Part shown: piece by piece, positions 7,367 through 15,918 of the stretch
Position numbering within the stretch: position 1 is the first letter of the stretch
Layout of the letters: every line of letters starts with the position of its first letter
DNA from: an uncultured Corynebacterium sp.
Lineage (GTDB): Bacteria > Actinomycetota > Actinomycetes > Mycobacteriales > Mycobacteriaceae
Length of the DNA: 64,000 nt
Direction: 5' to 3'
NCBI GenBank assembly: GCA_943914465.1
Contig: CALUCD010000005.1
Location: forward strand, 135,602 to 199,601
The notes under the pieces: generated by a model
The model's database searches: none
Seen by the model: the letters and a program-made list of their open reading frames with translations, nothing else
Told to the model about the DNA's origin: nothing
Translations under genes and position numbers: made by a program

Positions 7367-8797
7367 GTGCCTTATTCGACGCAGCCTGACCCAGCAACCC
7401 CGGGGCAGCGTTGGACGTTTTTCGCCGTGGTCTCCCTCGGGTTGTTCATGATCAGCTTGGATAATTCGATTCTGTACACGGCGCTGCCCGCGATCAACGC
7501 CCAGCTCAACACCACGCCCACGCAGGCGTTGTGGATCATTAACGCGTACCCGCTTGTCCTGTGTGGGCTGCTGCTCGGCTCTGGCAGTTTGGGAGACAAG
7601 GTCGGCCACCGGGTGATGTTTTTAGCTGGCCTGGTGCTTTTCGGACTGGCTTCACTCGGTGCCGGGTTGGCACCGTCGGCACCAGCACTGATCGTTGCCC
7701 GCGGATTTTTGGGGATGGGTGGGGCGGTGATGATGCCTGCCACCTTGGCGCTGATCCGTCTGACCTTTCCTGATGAGCAAGAGCGCAACACAGCCATCGG
7801 GATCTGGAGTTCGGTGGCGGTTGTCGGTGCTGCGGCTGGCCCGCTGATTGGCGGGGCGTTGTTGCAGTTCTTCTGGTGGGGGTCAATTTTTCTCATCAAC
7901 GTTCCCATCGTTGTCCTCGCGGCTGCGCTCACGGTGTGGCTTGCGCCGGAGAACCTGCCGAACCCTACCAAGCATTGGGATGCGGTTTCATCACTGGCCG
8001 CGCTTGTAGCGTTAGTGGGGCTGACAATCACTATTAAAGAGGCCGCGAATGCTGAGCGTTCACCGGTGTTGTTGTGTGCTGCCGCGCTGCTTGCCGGAAT
8101 CGGTGCCGTCTGGTTTACGCGCCGCCAGCGCCGCCTCGCCGACCCGCTGCTTAGCTTCGACATCTTCCGTTCGCGCCTGTTTAGCGGTGGTGTGATCGCG
8201 GCTGCGGGCAGCGTGTTTGTCCTCATCGGCACGGAGTTGCAGACTGTGCAAAAGCTCCAGCTTATCGACGCCTTCACCCCCTTCCACGCCGGCCTGACGG
8301 TTGTGACCATGGCGCTGGCGGCTTTTCCGGCCTCCATCCTGGGGGGAGCGAACCTGCACCGGATCGGTTTTTTGCCGTTGGTTGCCGGCGGGTTTGTTGG
8401 TGCGGCGCTTGGTGCGGTGCTTTTGGTGTGGGGTTCGGTGCAGCAAAACTTCGCGCTTGAGGTCGGCGCCCTTGCCGTGTTGGGTTTTTCTGTGGGGTCG
8501 GTGATGAGTGTGTCGTCGATTGCGATTATCGGCGCGGCACCTTTGCACCGCACGGGGATGGCGGCAGGTGTGGAGGAAGTCTCCTACGAGTTCGGCGCGC
8601 TGTTGACGGTGGCGATTACCGGATCGCTGCTCGCTCGTTGGCTGGCGCTGGGCACTGAGCGCGCCACCTATGCTGCTGCCTACACGAGTGCATACCACCA
8701 GGTGCTTGCGGTGCTCGTGGCGGCAGCGGTTGCGCTTGCCGCTGTGACGTGGTGGTGTTTTCGGGATAACCCCAAATCAGGAGAGCTTTTCACGTAA
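7367..8797 (+). CDS. MFS drug/proton antiporter, 14-TM DHA2 (EmrB/QacA) subfamily
   Basis: 476 residues, GTG start. Fourteen hydrophobic segments; TM1 contains the DHA2 signature LDNSILYTALPAIN. The loop 2-3 motif GSLGDKVGHRVMFLAG and the antiporter motif C-like GPLIGGALLQ are present. The family exports cationic drugs, dyes or antibiotics. The substrate cannot be told, and there is no adjacent regulator on this strand. Ends 101 nt before the DtxR-box gene. Confidence 0.9.
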   Translation: MPYSTQPDPATPGQRWTFFAVVSLGLFMISLDNSILYTALPAINAQLNTTPTQALWIINAYPLVLCGLLLGSGSLGDKVGHRVMFLAGLVLFGLASLGAGLAPSAPALIVARGFLGMGGAVMMPATLALIRLTFPDEQERNTAIGIWSSVAVVGAAAGPLIGGALLQFFWWGSIFLINVPIVVLAAALTVWLAPENLPNPTKHWDAVSSLAALVALVGLTITIKEAANAERSPVLLCAAALLAGIGAVWFTRRQRRLADPLLSFDIFRSRLFSGGVIAAAGSVFVLIGTELQTVQKLQLIDAFTPFHAGLTVVTMALAAFPASILGGANLHRIGFLPLVAGGFVGAALGAVLLVWGSVQQNFALEVGALAVLGFSVGSVMSVSSIAIIGAAPLHRTGMAAGVEEVSYEFGALLTVAITGSLLARWLALGTERATYAAAYTSAYHQVLAVLVAAAVALAAVTWWCFRDNPKSGELFT

Positions 8798-8858
8798 GCG
8801 TTGGGATCGTGGGGGCGGGGTGTCCCCAAAAAGCTCTTGACGCTCACCGCCGCAACAT

Positions 8859-8877
8859 TTAGGGTAGGTTTACCTAA
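8859..8877 (+). promoter_or_regulatory. Candidate DtxR (iron repressor) box
   Basis: TTAGGGTAGGTTTACCTAA matches 15 of 19 positions of the DtxR palindrome and ends 20 nt before the next start codon. It implies derepression in iron starvation. Binding is inferred from the consensus as I recall it. Confidence 0.6.
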
Positions 8878-8897
8878 AGTTGGAAAGGCGGGGCTAA

Positions 8898-9641
8898 GTG
8901 GTTACGAGTGATGTGGTCAACGCGCTTGCGGTAAATATCGCCACCCGGGTACTCGCCGGTGGTGGTGACATGGTGTTGGTGCCGTACCGTCAACACACGC
9001 AACATCCCCTCGACATCGTGACACACGGCCTCGACGCGGTTGGAAACCTCGTGGTTTCATGTCTGGAAGACGACATCCACGATTACACGCCGCTTGAGGT
9101 GCGCGCTGGCACGATCCTCAAGTCCCCGCAGTTCCACGTGGATATCACCGCTGCGAGTACCCATGCGCTTGGGACAGTGCAGTGGTTTGCCGTAGATGGC
9201 CCGTGGGTGCGGGGAGTGCTGGATATTGAGACCATGCATGTCCACCACGTTGGCTACCCGACCTGCTTCGCAGTTGACTCTCTGCGGCCGTTGGCGTTGG
9301 GCATCGGGGAAGTCGATGCAGATCGCGTCGGCGCGTACGACGTCGTTTCGAGCCTTGGGACTGCGATTTTAGGAAAACTTTTCGACGCTGTCGCGCAAAG
9401 CAGCACTGCCGGAGTCCTGTGTGACACCCAACCGCTGAACGCGTGCGCGCACACCAAGGACAAGCTGTTCATCATTGATATCTCATCGGCGGGTGTGACG
9501 CTGTTGCGCACAACTGATGCAACTCGGGTGACGGCACATGTCGCCCTGCCCCGGCCTGCCCGGGACTTTCAAGACTTGGCTAACCAGCTCGTTGAGTTAG
9601 CCGACCAAGCCTCGGGCTGGCACGCGGACTCGCGTATCTGA
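8898..9641 (+). CDS. Conserved protein of unknown function, probably iron-regulated
   Basis: 247 residues from GTG 8898, with GGAAAGG about 10 nt upstream and a DtxR-like box just before it. Soluble, no signal peptide. Blocks such as QHPLDIVTHGLDAVGNLVVSC and ALGTVQWFAVDGPWVRG recall FMN-binding split-barrel/HugZ-like proteins that act on haem, but the resemblance is weak and I would not name it. The iron box points to a role in haem or siderophore handling. A hairpin at 9662-9695 ends the transcript. Confidence 0.7.
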   Translation: MVTSDVVNALAVNIATRVLAGGGDMVLVPYRQHTQHPLDIVTHGLDAVGNLVVSCLEDDIHDYTPLEVRAGTILKSPQFHVDITAASTHALGTVQWFAVDGPWVRGVLDIETMHVHHVGYPTCFAVDSLRPLALGIGEVDADRVGAYDVVSSLGTAILGKLFDAVAQSSTAGVLCDTQPLNACAHTKDKLFIIDISSAGVTLLRTTDATRVTAHVALPRPARDFQDLANQLVELADQASGWHADSRI

Positions 9642-9661
9642 CAGCCAGCTCGAGTGTGGGA

Positions 9662-9695
9662 AACGGGGCACCCCCCTGACCGGAGGTGCCCCGTT
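9662..9695. terminator. Hairpin terminator between convergent genes
   Basis: Arms aacggggcacc (9662-9672) and ggtgccccgtt (9685-9695), perfect 11 bp. It lies between the DtxR-box gene and the opposing DUF1540 gene. Confidence 0.75.
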
Positions 9696-9723
9696 GACCA
9701 GTGTGAAATCGACATTTTGCAGT

Positions 9724-9996
9724 TTAGGCGACTTCGTAGCTAGCGCATTTTGCCCCAGCAGCCACAGTGATGGCGTCGTTGGTGCACATCAAGTTCTCAT
9801 TGTGGGTGCATTCGAGGCGGTGGCACGCGCCCACAGTGCCCTCAGCGGGAAGGATGCTGCGTGCGTCCAGCGTGGTGTAGGTGCCGCAGGTCGCGGTGTC
9901 CCCACCGAGCACGGTGATAGCGAGGGCGGTGCAGCCGCCATTGTTGAATGCACAGCCTGTGGTGGCGCAGGATGCGATTTTGGTTGCAGTAGCCAT
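9724..9996 (-). CDS. Cysteine-rich DUF1540 protein, two repeats
   Basis: 90 residues, AAGGAG ribosome site about 9 nt upstream. Two DUF1540-like units are visible, each with the pattern C-x4-C-x2-N...C-x-A...C: SCATTGCAFNNGGCTALAI to TCGTY, and ACHRLECTHNENLMCTNDAI to KCASYE. Eight cysteines in 90 residues suggest metal binding or disulfides. There is no signal peptide, so it is probably cytosolic and metal- or thiol-linked. The family's role is unknown. It stands alone, convergent with the iron-box gene. Confidence 0.8.
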   Translation of the reverse strand: MATATKIASCATTGCAFNNGGCTALAITVLGGDTATCGTYTTLDARSILPAEGTVGACHRLECTHNENLMCTNDAITVAAGAKCASYEVA

Positions 9997-10177
9997 AGTG
10001 AAAACTCCTTGAGTGGTATGGCGGTATGGGTTTCAAATTGCTGCTGCGTATCTGACACACGCGACGATAATGCTGATACGACGTGCCCGCAAGCAAGGGA
10101 AACCTATGCTGACCTGCGGAAATAATGCAACACTAGTGTTTCGTAAATCCTTGGTAGCCCCACGTAGACTTGAGCCC

Positions 10178-11911
10178 ATGTCTTTGCCAGTGCCGCAATA
10201 TCTTGAGGACATTTTGGATACCGTCCGCGACCAGGACGGCGGCGAAACCGCCGACTACATCGAAATACTGAAGAATGCCGACCCGGACAAGCTTGGCCTG
10301 GCGCTGTGCACCACCGCGGGCCACCTGTACGCGGTGGGGGATTGTGACTACGAGTTTTCAATCCAATCCATTTCTAAACCGTTTGTGTACGCACTCGCCC
10401 TTGATATCTATGGCTCGGCTGAGGTGCACAAATATGTCGGCGTTGAACCTTCGGGGGAGGCCTTCAATGAGCTTTCGCTTGATGACGAAACCGGCAGGCC
10501 CGCCAACCCCATGATCAACGCCGGCGCGATCACCGTTGATCAGCTCATTGGCGGCCCAACCATCCCGGTTGAAGACCGTGTGGAAAAGATCCGCGAGTAT
10601 TTTTCGAGGCTGGCAGGCCGGCAATTGCGCGTCGATACGCGAATCTTCGAGTCCGAGATGGCCGGGGCCGACCGCAATATGGCGATTGCGCACATGCTGC
10701 GTGAAGCCGGCGTGATCACAGACGCAGCCAATGATGCGGTTTCTAGCTATATCAGCCAGTGCTCTGTATTGGTGACAGTAAAAGACCTGGCAGTCATGGC
10801 GGCGACGCTCGCGAACGGTGGCACCCAGCCGGTCACGGGGGAGAAGATTCTCACCGCGGAGGCGTGTCGGGTAACGCAGGCGGTGATGGTCTCAGCAGGG
10901 ATGTATGACGCATCTGGGCGCTGGATGGTCAATGTCGGCATACCTGCGAAATCTGGCGTAGCGGGTGGATTGATTGGCACAATGCCCGGCCAGATGGGCA
11001 TAGCTTCACTGAGTCCTCGGTTGGATAAGCAGGGCAATTCGGTGCGTGGGGTGAAGATTTTCAATGAGCTCTCGAGCGCGCTTGGGCTCAACCTGATGTC
11101 CTCTGATTACTACGTTGCCCCAGGTATTCGCTCTATCGACCGCAAGGGTGCGACCACCGTGGTGGAGCTGCAGGGCATGATCAACTTCACCGCCGCGGAG
11201 AAAATCCTTCATGAGCTTGATGCTCGTAACCTCACCGCCGAAAGTTTGGTGCTTGACGTCTCGAACGTGACCGCGTTCAACAAGGCGGGGCGCAAACTCA
11301 TTAAAGAAGGACTGTTGCAGTTTCGGGAGCAGGGCAGTCACGTCGCCATCTACGACCCGGATGGGGCGATGCCGGATTATGAATTCTCCGACGGTTCAAT
11401 GGCAGAGTCAGTCAAAGACCTCACCGTGTCGTTTTCTGTCCCGGCGGCACCGCGCCGGGTGTTCGACGCGATCACGAAACCGAAGCAGTGGTGGGAGGAG
11501 CGCATCGAGGGCGACGCGGACGAAAAGGGTTCGCAGTTCCGCGTGAACAACGGTGACCAGCACGTTGCCCTCAAGGTCGAAGAGGCCGACGACGGCAAAC
11601 GCGTGGTCTGGCACGTGGAACCTACTGAGGATGATGCGCGTGATCCGCATTGGGACGACACGTCATTGATCTTTGACATCGCGGAGTCAGACGCCGGTGA
11701 CACCACCGTCAATTTCACCCACCGCGGGATGCGCCCGCACGACGAGTCGTACCACGAGGCGGAGCAAACCTGGCGCGACCGGCTGCGGGAGCGGCTTGAG
11801 CCGCTGATCAGCCGCGGAGATGAGAGTGCGGAGCCGGATACGGATTCGGGTACGGATGCCGATGCGGCAGGCGGTGAGGCGAGCTCAAGGATGCAGCAGG
11901 GGAAGCAGTAA
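10178..11911 (+). CDS. glsA: Glutaminase fused to STAS and SRPBCC domains
   Basis: 577 residues from ATG 10178. Domain 1 (about 1-310) is a serine-dependent beta-lactamase-fold glutaminase: SISK (Ser64/Lys67), NPMINAGAI and GKxG-like AKSGVAGG motifs; it converts glutamine to glutamate and ammonia. Domain 2 (about 320-410) is a STAS domain (TTVVELQGMINF..., LVLDVSNVTAFNKAGRKL), known as an appendage in some actinobacterial glutaminases. Domain 3 (about 415-545) is SRPBCC/AHSA1-like (VSFSVPAAPRRVFDAITKP, QWWEE). An acidic, low-complexity tail follows. The stop overlaps the GH13 start by one base (TAATG). The third domain is unusual and suggests ligand sensing; that role is inferred. Confidence 0.88.
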   Translation: MSLPVPQYLEDILDTVRDQDGGETADYIEILKNADPDKLGLALCTTAGHLYAVGDCDYEFSIQSISKPFVYALALDIYGSAEVHKYVGVEPSGEAFNELSLDDETGRPANPMINAGAITVDQLIGGPTIPVEDRVEKIREYFSRLAGRQLRVDTRIFESEMAGADRNMAIAHMLREAGVITDAANDAVSSYISQCSVLVTVKDLAVMAATLANGGTQPVTGEKILTAEACRVTQAVMVSAGMYDASGRWMVNVGIPAKSGVAGGLIGTMPGQMGIASLSPRLDKQGNSVRGVKIFNELSSALGLNLMSSDYYVAPGIRSIDRKGATTVVELQGMINFTAAEKILHELDARNLTAESLVLDVSNVTAFNKAGRKLIKEGLLQFREQGSHVAIYDPDGAMPDYEFSDGSMAESVKDLTVSFSVPAAPRRVFDAITKPKQWWEERIEGDADEKGSQFRVNNGDQHVALKVEEADDGKRVVWHVEPTEDDARDPHWDDTSLIFDIAESDAGDTTVNFTHRGMRPHDESYHEAEQTWRDRLRERLEPLISRGDESAEPDTDSGTDADAAGGEASSRMQQGKQ

Positions 11912-13086
11912 TGGATACCAACACGATTTTCTGGCACGTCTACCCGCTCGGTGCGACAGGCGCGCCCATCCGAGACCGCAGTGGTGATGACGCTGGACAC
12001 CGCCTGCGCAAGCTAGACGCGTGGCTGGATTACCTCATCGAGCTGGGCTGCAACGGGTTGCTGCTTGGGCCCTTGTTCGAATCAGTCGGCCACGGCTATG
12101 ACACGCTCGACCACTACCGCATCGACTCGCGCCTGGGAGACGACGAGGATTTTGACCACCTCATCGCCGAATGTTCCCGCCGCGGGATCAACGTGCTGCT
12201 TGACGGGGTGTTCAACCATGTCGCACGCACCCACCAGTGGGTTGGAGAAGGCCTCGCAGGGGACACGGACTGGGAAGGTCACGGCGAACTGGCGACGCTG
12301 CACCACGCCGACGAACGGGTCAAGGATGCGGTGGTGGACATTATGACGCACTGGCTGCGTCGCGGCATCTCGGGGTGGCGCCTTGACGTGGCGTATTCCG
12401 TCCCACCGGAGTTCTGGCTCGACGTGCTCGCACGCGTGCGCGGCGAATTCCCCGATGCGTTCTTCCTCGGGGAGGTCATTCACGGTGATTATGCCGCGAT
12501 CGCAGAAGCCGGCACACTTGACTCGGTGACCCAGTACGAGCTGTGGAAGGCCATCTGGTCTTCGCTGGTGGACACCAACTTCTGGGAGCTCGACCATGCC
12601 CTTGGCCGTCACGCTGACATTGCGGCCCGCACGTTGCCCAACACGTTCATCGGCAACCACGACGTTGACCGGATCGCCTCCAAAGTAGGGCAGGACAAGA
12701 GTGTCGTCGCACTGGCGATCCTCATGGTGGTGCCGGGGATGCCGAGTATTTATTACGGCGATGAACAGGGTTTTGAAGCCGTTCGCAGTGAAGGATTCGC
12801 CGCAGATGACAGCGTGCGACCCGCGCTGCCCGCTACGCCTGCTGAGCTTTCCGGACTTGGCGGGTGGGTCTTTAAGGAATATCAGAAGCTCATCGGGCTA
12901 CGCCGCCGCCATGCGTGGCTCACGCATGCCACGACTGAGGTGGTGGACAAGACGAACGAGAGGATCTCGCTTCGCTCATCGAGTGGTGACGGTCAACAGT
13001 TGCAGCTCGATGCCTGGCTCGACCCAACGCCTGGGGTGCGCATCCATGCTGGTGGCAAGACCCTGTATGAGTGGTTCGTGAGCTGA
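11911..13086 (+). CDS. Glycoside hydrolase family 13 (alpha-amylase-like) enzyme
   Basis: 391 residues. (beta/alpha)8 GH13 motifs: region I DGVFNHVA, region II GWRLDVAYS with nucleophile Asp159, region III FFLGEVIH with acid/base Glu188, and region IV FIGNHDVDR with Asp251. It is shorter than typical amylases and lacks an obvious domain B or signal peptide, so it acts in the cytosol, probably on maltodextrin- or trehalose-like glucosides. It starts on the last base of the glutaminase stop, so translation is coupled. Exact substrate unclear. Confidence 0.88.
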   Translation: MDTNTIFWHVYPLGATGAPIRDRSGDDAGHRLRKLDAWLDYLIELGCNGLLLGPLFESVGHGYDTLDHYRIDSRLGDDEDFDHLIAECSRRGINVLLDGVFNHVARTHQWVGEGLAGDTDWEGHGELATLHHADERVKDAVVDIMTHWLRRGISGWRLDVAYSVPPEFWLDVLARVRGEFPDAFFLGEVIHGDYAAIAEAGTLDSVTQYELWKAIWSSLVDTNFWELDHALGRHADIAARTLPNTFIGNHDVDRIASKVGQDKSVVALAILMVVPGMPSIYYGDEQGFEAVRSEGFAADDSVRPALPATPAELSGLGGWVFKEYQKLIGLRRRHAWLTHATTEVVDKTNERISLRSSSGDGQQLQLDAWLDPTPGVRIHAGGKTLYEWFVS

Positions 13087-13107
13087 ACGGTTTACAAGCT
13101 GGCTGCG

Positions 13108-13127
13108 GCGGCGCTCACGGGCGCCGC
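13108..13127. terminator. Hairpin between convergent genes
   Basis: GCGGCGC (13108-13114) and GCGCCGC (13121-13127) with a 6-nt loop; no T-run. Lies 22 nt after the GH13 stop and before the opposing secreted-protein gene. Confidence 0.5.
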
Positions 13128-13142
13128 GTTGTGAATCGGGTC

Positions 13143-13739
13143 TTACGGCAGCGTGATGTTGAAGTAAGCCAGGATCTCGACCAGCGCTTGGCGCAGCATG
13201 GCCAGCACGTCGGGCAGTGCCACCGTGGTCACACCCGCAACTGGTACCTCAAAGGCGGGCATGCCTTGCACGCTGAGGTTGATGTGGGCTGGGATGTACA
13301 CGCTGATCGGAGCTTGGCTGCTTGGCGACGCTCCCGGTCCTAGCGGTCCCGGCTGCCGAGCAGGCTGCTGAGCTGGCGCGGGAGCGGGCGCAGGTGCTGG
13401 TGACTGCGCAGGCGCGGGCGCGGCACCGTCTTTGAGGCCGCAGCGGGTGGCGGCTTCGTCGACACGCGTGAGGGCGTCAATGATCTGAGGGCCGCGGGCG
13501 TCGAAACGGGCGACAACGTGGGCTTGGCGCACCTTGTTGTTGTAATCGGCCTCATTGGTCCAGTACCGCTGCGCCTGCTCGCAGGAGATGGGCCCGGCGG
13601 GCAGCTTGGTCAACATGTCATCAATCGTGTCGGCTTGGGCGCCAGGGGCGACGGCGATTGCCCCGGCCAACGCCACCGAGGTGAGCGTGGACGCGGGAAG
13701 TACACGTGATGCGGTTGGAGCCATATATCGGATATGCAT
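13143..13739 (-). CDS. Secreted Pro/Ala-rich protein of unknown function
   Basis: 198 residues (MAPTAS at 13724 is an alternative start). Signal peptide VLPASTLTSVALAGAIAVA with cleavage near APGAQA. The mature N-terminal domain has two cysteines (ISCEQAQRYW, ATRCGL) likely forming a disulfide. A Pro/Ala linker (PAPAPAPAPAQQPARQP) connects to a C-terminal part rich in hydrophobic residues (ISVYIPAHINLSV, AMLRQALVEILAYFN). A cell-envelope role is likely; no family recognised. Confidence 0.75.
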   Translation of the reverse strand: MHIRYMAPTASRVLPASTLTSVALAGAIAVAPGAQADTIDDMLTKLPAGPISCEQAQRYWTNEADYNNKVRQAHVVARFDARGPQIIDALTRVDEAATRCGLKDGAAPAPAQSPAPAPAPAPAQQPARQPGPLGPGASPSSQAPISVYIPAHINLSVQGMPAFEVPVAGVTTVALPDVLAMLRQALVEILAYFNITLP

Positions 13740-13787
13740 GCGGGCTAGTATTGCACAGCCTTGCTGTAAGTCGGCTGTGACTCTCGG

Positions 13788-15116
13788 TTATGCGCCGACG
13801 AAACGGCGCACGAGGCTGCGGTAGGCCTTTGCCGTCAAAATCACGTCCTCAACCTCCACGTATTCATCGTGGCTATGGAGCTGGTCGAGCACCGCACCCA
13901 GTGTTTGACCCTGCCGGTGCAGTGCAAACCCGTAGCCAACACCACCGCTGCGCCGTGCGATACGCAGATCAGAACCACCGGCGGCAAGGGTGGGCACAAC
14001 GGCGGCGTCAGGAAAGAACTCCGCGTAGGTCTCCACAATTGCCTCATAGAGCGGGCCCGAGGTTGGAGATTGCGTCGCGTCCTCGGTGATCAGGTGGGTG
14101 ATCTCTACCTCTTCAGCCATGTCTCCAAGGGCATCGACCAACAGTTGGTCGATATACTCTTGCGTTTGGCCAGGCAGGGGCCGGATATCCAGGTCGAGCC
14201 AGGCGGTTGATGGCAACACGTTGATCGCTCCGCCGGCGGAGAGCACCGTCGGGGCGATGGTGAGGTGGCTCATGGCGTGTGAGTAGCGGGCGAGGGGGCC
14301 AAGGTGCTCGTATCCAGTGCCGTTAAGCAGCTGCTGCTCCGTCTCCGCGTCGAACTTGAATGCCCGGACATAACCTGGCCACGGCTCATCTTTCGTGACT
14401 TCGGGCTCGATTGACGTGATGCGGCGCGCAACCTCGGCGATTTTCGCTACGGCCAGGTCTTTGAGATGCGGCGTGGAACCGTGGCCTGCATCGCCGTGGA
14501 CGGTCAGACGACGCTGGGCAGCTCCTTTCTCGCCGACAACGACGATCAGTGCATCTGAACCGTCGGTGACCGGCAGGTGAGAGCCGCCCTCCTCACTGAG
14601 GCAGTTGCGCCACGAGAACGCGTCCGGGGCATTCTCAGCAATCCACGTCGCGCCGAGACCACCGCGTGCTTCCTCATCTGCGCAGCCCACGAATGTCAGG
14701 GTTCCCTTCGGGGGCGTTGGGCTCATGGCGACGTCGCGCACCGCGGATGCCATTGCCGCGGTGATGTAGAGCATGTCGGTTGCACCGCGGCCATAGATTT
14801 TGCCGTCGATTTCTTCTGCGTCGAACGGGTCGTGTGTCCACTTTGAGACGTCAACCGGTACGACGTCGGTGTGGCCAAGGAGCGTCAGCGGCTCCGCAGT
14901 TGGGTCGGTGCCTTCGACTGTAAACGACACGGAAACTCTGCCCGGGTGTGGTTCGAAGTGTTGCACCGTCACAGGGGCCCCAGAAAAGTAGGCTTCTAGG
15001 GTCTCGGCATTGCGGGTTTCTTGCCCCGAATCGGGGGTGGTGTCATTCACGCAAGAATTTCGGATAAGCTGTTTGAACAGGTCGATAGTTTCGCTGTAGC
15101 GCTGGTTATCACACAT
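13788..15116 (-). CDS. M20/M25/M40-family metallopeptidase
   Basis: 442 residues. Di-zinc M20 motifs: LLGHTDVVPVD (His ligand), GRGATDM (bridging Asp) and GCADEEARGG (catalytic and metal Glu); the dimerisation-domain HGDAGHGSTP block is also present. The family includes dipeptidases, ArgE/DapE and carboxypeptidases; the extended W-T-H-D-P-F region fits the peptidase group. Cytosolic. Divergent from a TetR regulator across 151 nt that contain a palindrome, so the regulator may control it. Confidence 0.9.
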   Translation of the reverse strand: MCDNQRYSETIDLFKQLIRNSCVNDTTPDSGQETRNAETLEAYFSGAPVTVQHFEPHPGRVSVSFTVEGTDPTAEPLTLLGHTDVVPVDVSKWTHDPFDAEEIDGKIYGRGATDMLYITAAMASAVRDVAMSPTPPKGTLTFVGCADEEARGGLGATWIAENAPDAFSWRNCLSEEGGSHLPVTDGSDALIVVVGEKGAAQRRLTVHGDAGHGSTPHLKDLAVAKIAEVARRITSIEPEVTKDEPWPGYVRAFKFDAETEQQLLNGTGYEHLGPLARYSHAMSHLTIAPTVLSAGGAINVLPSTAWLDLDIRPLPGQTQEYIDQLLVDALGDMAEEVEITHLITEDATQSPTSGPLYEAIVETYAEFFPDAAVVPTLAAGGSDLRIARRSGGVGYGFALHRQGQTLGAVLDQLHSHDEYVEVEDVILTAKAYRSLVRRFVGA

Positions 15117-15127
15117 ATAGAGTTATA

Positions 15128-15137
15128 ATAACGTTAT
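15128..15137. promoter_or_regulatory. Palindrome, possible TetR operator
   Basis: ATAACGTTAT, a perfect 10-bp palindrome, 12 nt upstream of the M20 peptidase start and within the divergent region shared with the TetR gene. Confidence 0.35.
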
Positions 15138-15267
15138 CCCGTTGTGGTGGCCTTCACAGGATCTAATTGACGACTGCACGTCTCGGATATGGCATGATTT
15201 GCATAGGTTATACTGAACCGTCAATCCTCCTTGGGACAACCGAGCACCGCAAAAGGACCACAATTTT

Positions 15268-15891
15268 ATGACACGACGTGAAGCCAGTAAGGACCCTCGG
15301 GCGGTACGTACGCGCCAAGCGCTGATCAGCGCTACGCTGGACCTTCTTGAGCAGCACTCCGCCCACGATCTTTCTGTAACCACGATCGTCCGCGAAGCCG
15401 GAGTGAGCCGGCAGGTTTTTTACGAGCACTTCACCGACCGCGACGGAGTGGTTTTTGCCGCAGGTAAGGCGATCCTGGAGCCGGCATACCGAGAATTTGT
15501 AGAGACCTTCGAACCAGACACCTCATACCCAGAACAAGTACAAAAGCTGTTTCGGCGCCTTGCCAACCACCGGGGCGCAGTTCGCACCCTCATGGATTCT
15601 GCGGCACAGGGCAAGCTCAATCGCTTTGCTGGAGAGATCTTGTACGCGCCAGTCCGCGCCGAGCTTGCCGAGTTCGGCGAGCGCCTCAAGGACGCCGGGA
15701 TCGACTTCGATGACGATATGCTCAACGAAACCGCCCGCTTCCTGGCCGCTGGGACGCAAGAAGTTTTTGCCCGCGGTATCTCGGAAGATATCGCACCTGG
15801 TGAGGTTGCCCGACGCATTGAAGACGTGCGCCGCACCATTGGCGCGTTCGCGTTAGGGGAGGGGCTGCACGAACGACAACGCCTGGCTTAA
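15268..15891 (+). CDS. TetR/AcrR-family transcriptional regulator
   Basis: 207 residues; AAAGGA lies 12 nt before the ATG. N-terminal TetR HTH: TRQALISATLDLLEQH then VTTIVREAGVSRQVFYEHFTDRDGVVF. The C-terminal ligand domain is not diagnostic. It is divergent from the M20 peptidase gene and probably regulates it and itself. Confidence 0.9.
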   Translation: MTRREASKDPRAVRTRQALISATLDLLEQHSAHDLSVTTIVREAGVSRQVFYEHFTDRDGVVFAAGKAILEPAYREFVETFEPDTSYPEQVQKLFRRLANHRGAVRTLMDSAAQGKLNRFAGEILYAPVRAELAEFGERLKDAGIDFDDDMLNETARFLAAGTQEVFARGISEDIAPGEVARRIEDVRRTIGAFALGEGLHERQRLA

Positions 15892-15918
15892 ATCACAGCG
15901 TTTCAGCCATCGCCTGGC

